Shown here piece after piece: positions 61,363-64,000 of a stretch of 64,000 nt of DNA. The position numbers and the translations under genes are program-made. How positions within the stretch are numbered: the first letter of the stretch is position 1; each line of letters begins with the position of its first letter. The stretch is from Colias croceus (Eukaryota > Arthropoda > Insecta > Lepidoptera > Pieridae). The notes under the pieces are model-generated. The model was not told the origin of the DNA. It did not search any database and saw only the letters and a program-made list of their open reading frames with translations. The stretch is taken from positions 4,600,501 to 4,664,500 of the forward strand of contig NC_059556.1 in assembly GCF_905220415.1 (NCBI RefSeq). Reading direction: 5' to 3'.

Positions 61363-63142
61363 TATATACTTACTTACATACACATATTTATTTATTGAAG
61401 CTGAGTTTTATTTTCTGCTTTTATAAATTAAAATATAACACATTTATTTTGCTGCAAAGCCCCTATTTTATTGTATTCGGAAATCACTTCCTTTTTTGTT
61501 ATACCAGTAAATACATTACTCAACCAGGAAATCGCACCTCGCTTCATTGAAGCTCTGATTATTTTTTTATAGTTCAGTTTACAAGGCTTATAGACTGTTC
61601 AAAACAAAATACACTACTGTCTTTAAATATTAATAATTATTGTTATTACCACGCCACGCAACGAAGAATACATATACGACCGCGCCGCAGCAATGAATTT
61701 TACGGAAATTTTCCCTCGAAGTGGTTAGTGGACTGAATGATTTTAATATTCTCCTTTTGTTTGAAATTCAACTTTAATTAAACTGCTTATAAATATATGA
61801 AAAATAAATTATAGAATAAATAAATAATTCTATCTCGAGTCGAGAATCGATCCTGCGTTCTTGCTGTACTGTAACGACGCGCGATTTTTTTAAATACAAT
61901 TGCATATCGATTTATGTAGTTAACTAAGTACCTACAATAAATGGATATTCATTCGATAATAAATTAAAACGTAGCTCCACCCACATACTAGGTAAGTAGG
62001 TATAAGGTAGGTATCTACCGATTGGATACAACAATTGGAACAAATCAATATTACACATTTAAATAAGCTGTATGGTATGGTCAAAGGTAAGCTATAACTC
62101 GCAAGCTTCTTTACGCTAAGTTGATTTGGTAGAACTAGACTAGACTTCTAAGAATTCTGTTCGAAAATATACTTATAACAACACGTCATACACACATTCT
62201 AATAAAAATAAATATATATCTATATCCTACAATACAAATTATAAAATATTGAAATGTCTCTGTGTCACACGTACCTATACGTAATCAAACACGTATTCTA
62301 CGCTGCATGTATGATGAGGATACACTAGTCACAACAGTTTACATTGTATGATTCACAATGATCTAAGTTCTGACTCAAGAATTAAGATCAATGATGATGA
62401 GGAAAAAATCGTACGATAGTCAAGTTATAAATTTAGACATTTACAAATACTTACTAGAAACATTATAAACAGTAAACACATACCTACGTAATGTTACTAA
62501 ATGTATAATACGTACAATGTACATGTATAAACCGTAGGTAGCACAGGCTTTTGAACCGGATTAGGATCTGTATCTGTAGTCTACTACCTACTACTAATAG
62601 TTTAAAATATAATAAGTCCCTTTTGTTTTAATAATTTATGTACCTAATTATTATTACTCATTTGTTGCTCTTCGATAATTAATACGATTAAATACCTAAG
62701 TAGGTAGGTAGCTTGAAAATAAGAATGAATGAAGTTAAAATGATGTAGGTATGACACTCTCATTGCATAAGACAGGATGGTATTTCCTAATTAAACTTCC
62801 TAGGTATTCGAAAAATTTTGCACCTACGTAAAAGTTGGATAATAGTAGGTACCTAGGTAACCTACGTCACCTACTTAAAAGTTGGCTACATTACGATCGT
62901 GAGCAAGGTCAAAAATTCGTTAAAAGCGTTCACTGAAAACATTTTTAAGAATTGAAGAATTGTTTTCCATTGTAGTTTACTAGCAAAAATGTTTATTGAT
63001 TGTAACTGAAGTGCAGTTTAATTGTATAGCGGCCCCGTGTTCGCGGGCCGCGGCGACGCCGGCCGGTGACATCATCGCTTTGAGATTACGTGGACCTAGT
63101 GTCGTCAACCTTTGGTATTACTTGGTTTCATACAAAACAAAA
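61363..63142. other. AT-rich intergenic DNA downstream of ABCE1
   Basis: No gene supported. It has a GC-rich inverted repeat GCGGCCC/GGGCCGC at about 63028-63052 and a loosely duplicated CCTACGTAAAAGTTGG motif near 62823 and 62870. Confidence 0.5.
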
Positions 63143-63364
63143 TCCTACTAATATTATAAATGCGAAAGTTTGTATGGATGTATGGATGTTTGTTACTCTT
63201 TCACGTAAAAACTACTGAACCGATTACAATGAAATTTAGCACACATATAGAGGGTAACTTGGATTAACACATAGGATAGTTTTTATCCCGGAAATCCCAC
63301 GGGAACGGGAACTATGCGGGTTTTCCTTTGCAAACGCGGGCGAAGCCGCGGGCGGAAATCTAGT
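63143..63364 (+). mobile_element. Lep1-like Helitron-type repeat
   Basis: From TCCTACTAATATTATAAATG to GGCGGAAATCTAGT. The TGTC block is replaced by TGTATGGATGTATGGATG, a divergent subfamily. Confidence 0.75.
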
Positions 63365-64000
63365 AAAGTAATAATTATGAGTTTATGTGTAAACTTAATA
63401 TCTTTTCTAAATTTATGGAATAATCTCATTTAATTGAGTACCTATAGTAATAGAATTATAATTAACTAGATTCGCTAGAAAATACACATTAAAGTTTAAT
63501 AAGAAAAGACTTAAGAGTATATCGCTCATTTGCTTCTATAACGTGACAAAGTCAAAATCTCAATTGTTGGGAAAACGCATTTGAAAGTTTAAAATTCCTG
63601 TAACTTTTTAATTATTATGGTTAGACTATTCTGCTTAATACAACATATTAAACCATTCTCGTGTTTTTGAATCAAATTGTATTCAGAACAATAAGTCAGT
63701 TATTAAATTTTTTATGATTATTCATTCCAGAAAGGGCCCTTCTTGTTGCGTTTTTCTTGTAAAAAGTGTGCAGTATTGCATTACAAATAGATATGTACCA
63801 TTTTTCTTGAAAAAAAAATTGAATAAAAATCTAAAACTTTACAAGTTATGTCGTATTGTTACGTTTTATTGATAATCAGTAATCTAAAATGTATGGGAAA
63901 TTTTAATAAAGACGTGATACTGTAGTAGAAATCTTTTTATTTTTGTATTTTGTTTTACAAAATGAAAGATATTTATGCGGTGTTATTGTGTAAATTTCTC
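63365..64000. other. AT-rich DNA at the window edge
   Basis: No gene, RNA or repeat end recognised. Confidence 0.5.

Noticed and set aside
61694..61729. short ATG frame ending CGAAGTGGTTAG as a possible first exon
   Set aside because: Only eleven codons, with a weak donor and no downstream partner exon in the window.
1..64000. CRISPR array, riboswitch, operon or ribosome-binding sites
   Set aside because: The sequence is clearly animal nuclear DNA, and no regularly spaced repeat-spacer pattern was seen.

Overview
The window is AT-rich nuclear DNA from an insect, almost certainly a moth or butterfly. The main reason is the density of short repeats characteristic of Lepidoptera. Several copies end in CTAGT and carry a GCGGGCGAAGCCGCGGGCGG-type end, as Lep1/ISfe1-like non-autonomous Helitron-type elements do. 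There are also several MITEs, a poly-A-tailed SINE pair and one Bel/Pao LTR element. Genes are split by GT-AG introns and have AATAAA signals. The species cannot be named from the sequence alone.

Layout. Positions 1-35800 contain no convincing conserved host gene. They hold AT-rich intergenic DNA, MITEs at 3294-3776, 7806-8699 and 13073-13621, many Lep1-like copies, and a Bel/Pao element at 18683-23118. That element has an intact gag-protease ORF but no reverse transcriptase or integrase. Its middle LTR runs on into a second, truncated leader.

Positions 35800-49861 (+) carry a seven-coding-exon gene. It encodes a predicted 401-residue EF-hand protein resembling the sarcoplasmic calcium-binding protein/calexcitin group, with a long N-terminal extension. 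Its introns hold repeats and one lysine-rich small ORF. Just downstream lie a 163 bp TA-flanked MITE and a SINE.

Positions 50495-52726 (-) carry a CutC-family gene in three coding exons. Exon 2 has one extra base in a run of five C (+ strand), which breaks the frame. About 1.1 kb away and divergently oriented, positions 53803-61048 (+) carry ABCE1 (Rli1/pixie) in eleven coding exons, predicted 608 residues. Both Fe-S cluster motifs and both ATPase cassettes are intact. Intron 7 of ABCE1 holds a 1.4 kb inverted-repeat transposon. Just beyond it is an exon-like block with an ATG and a donor that is phase-compatible with ABCE1 exon 8. The last 3 kb is repeat-bearing intergenic DNA.

The three host genes do not form a pathway. 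ABCE1 acts in ribosome recycling and translation initiation. CutC is a conserved protein linked to copper handling. The EF-hand protein is a probable calcium buffer or sensor. I see no CRISPR array, operon or convincing RNA gene. The items most worth follow-up are the CutC frameshift, the candidate internal start exon in ABCE1, and the recombinant Bel/Pao structure.
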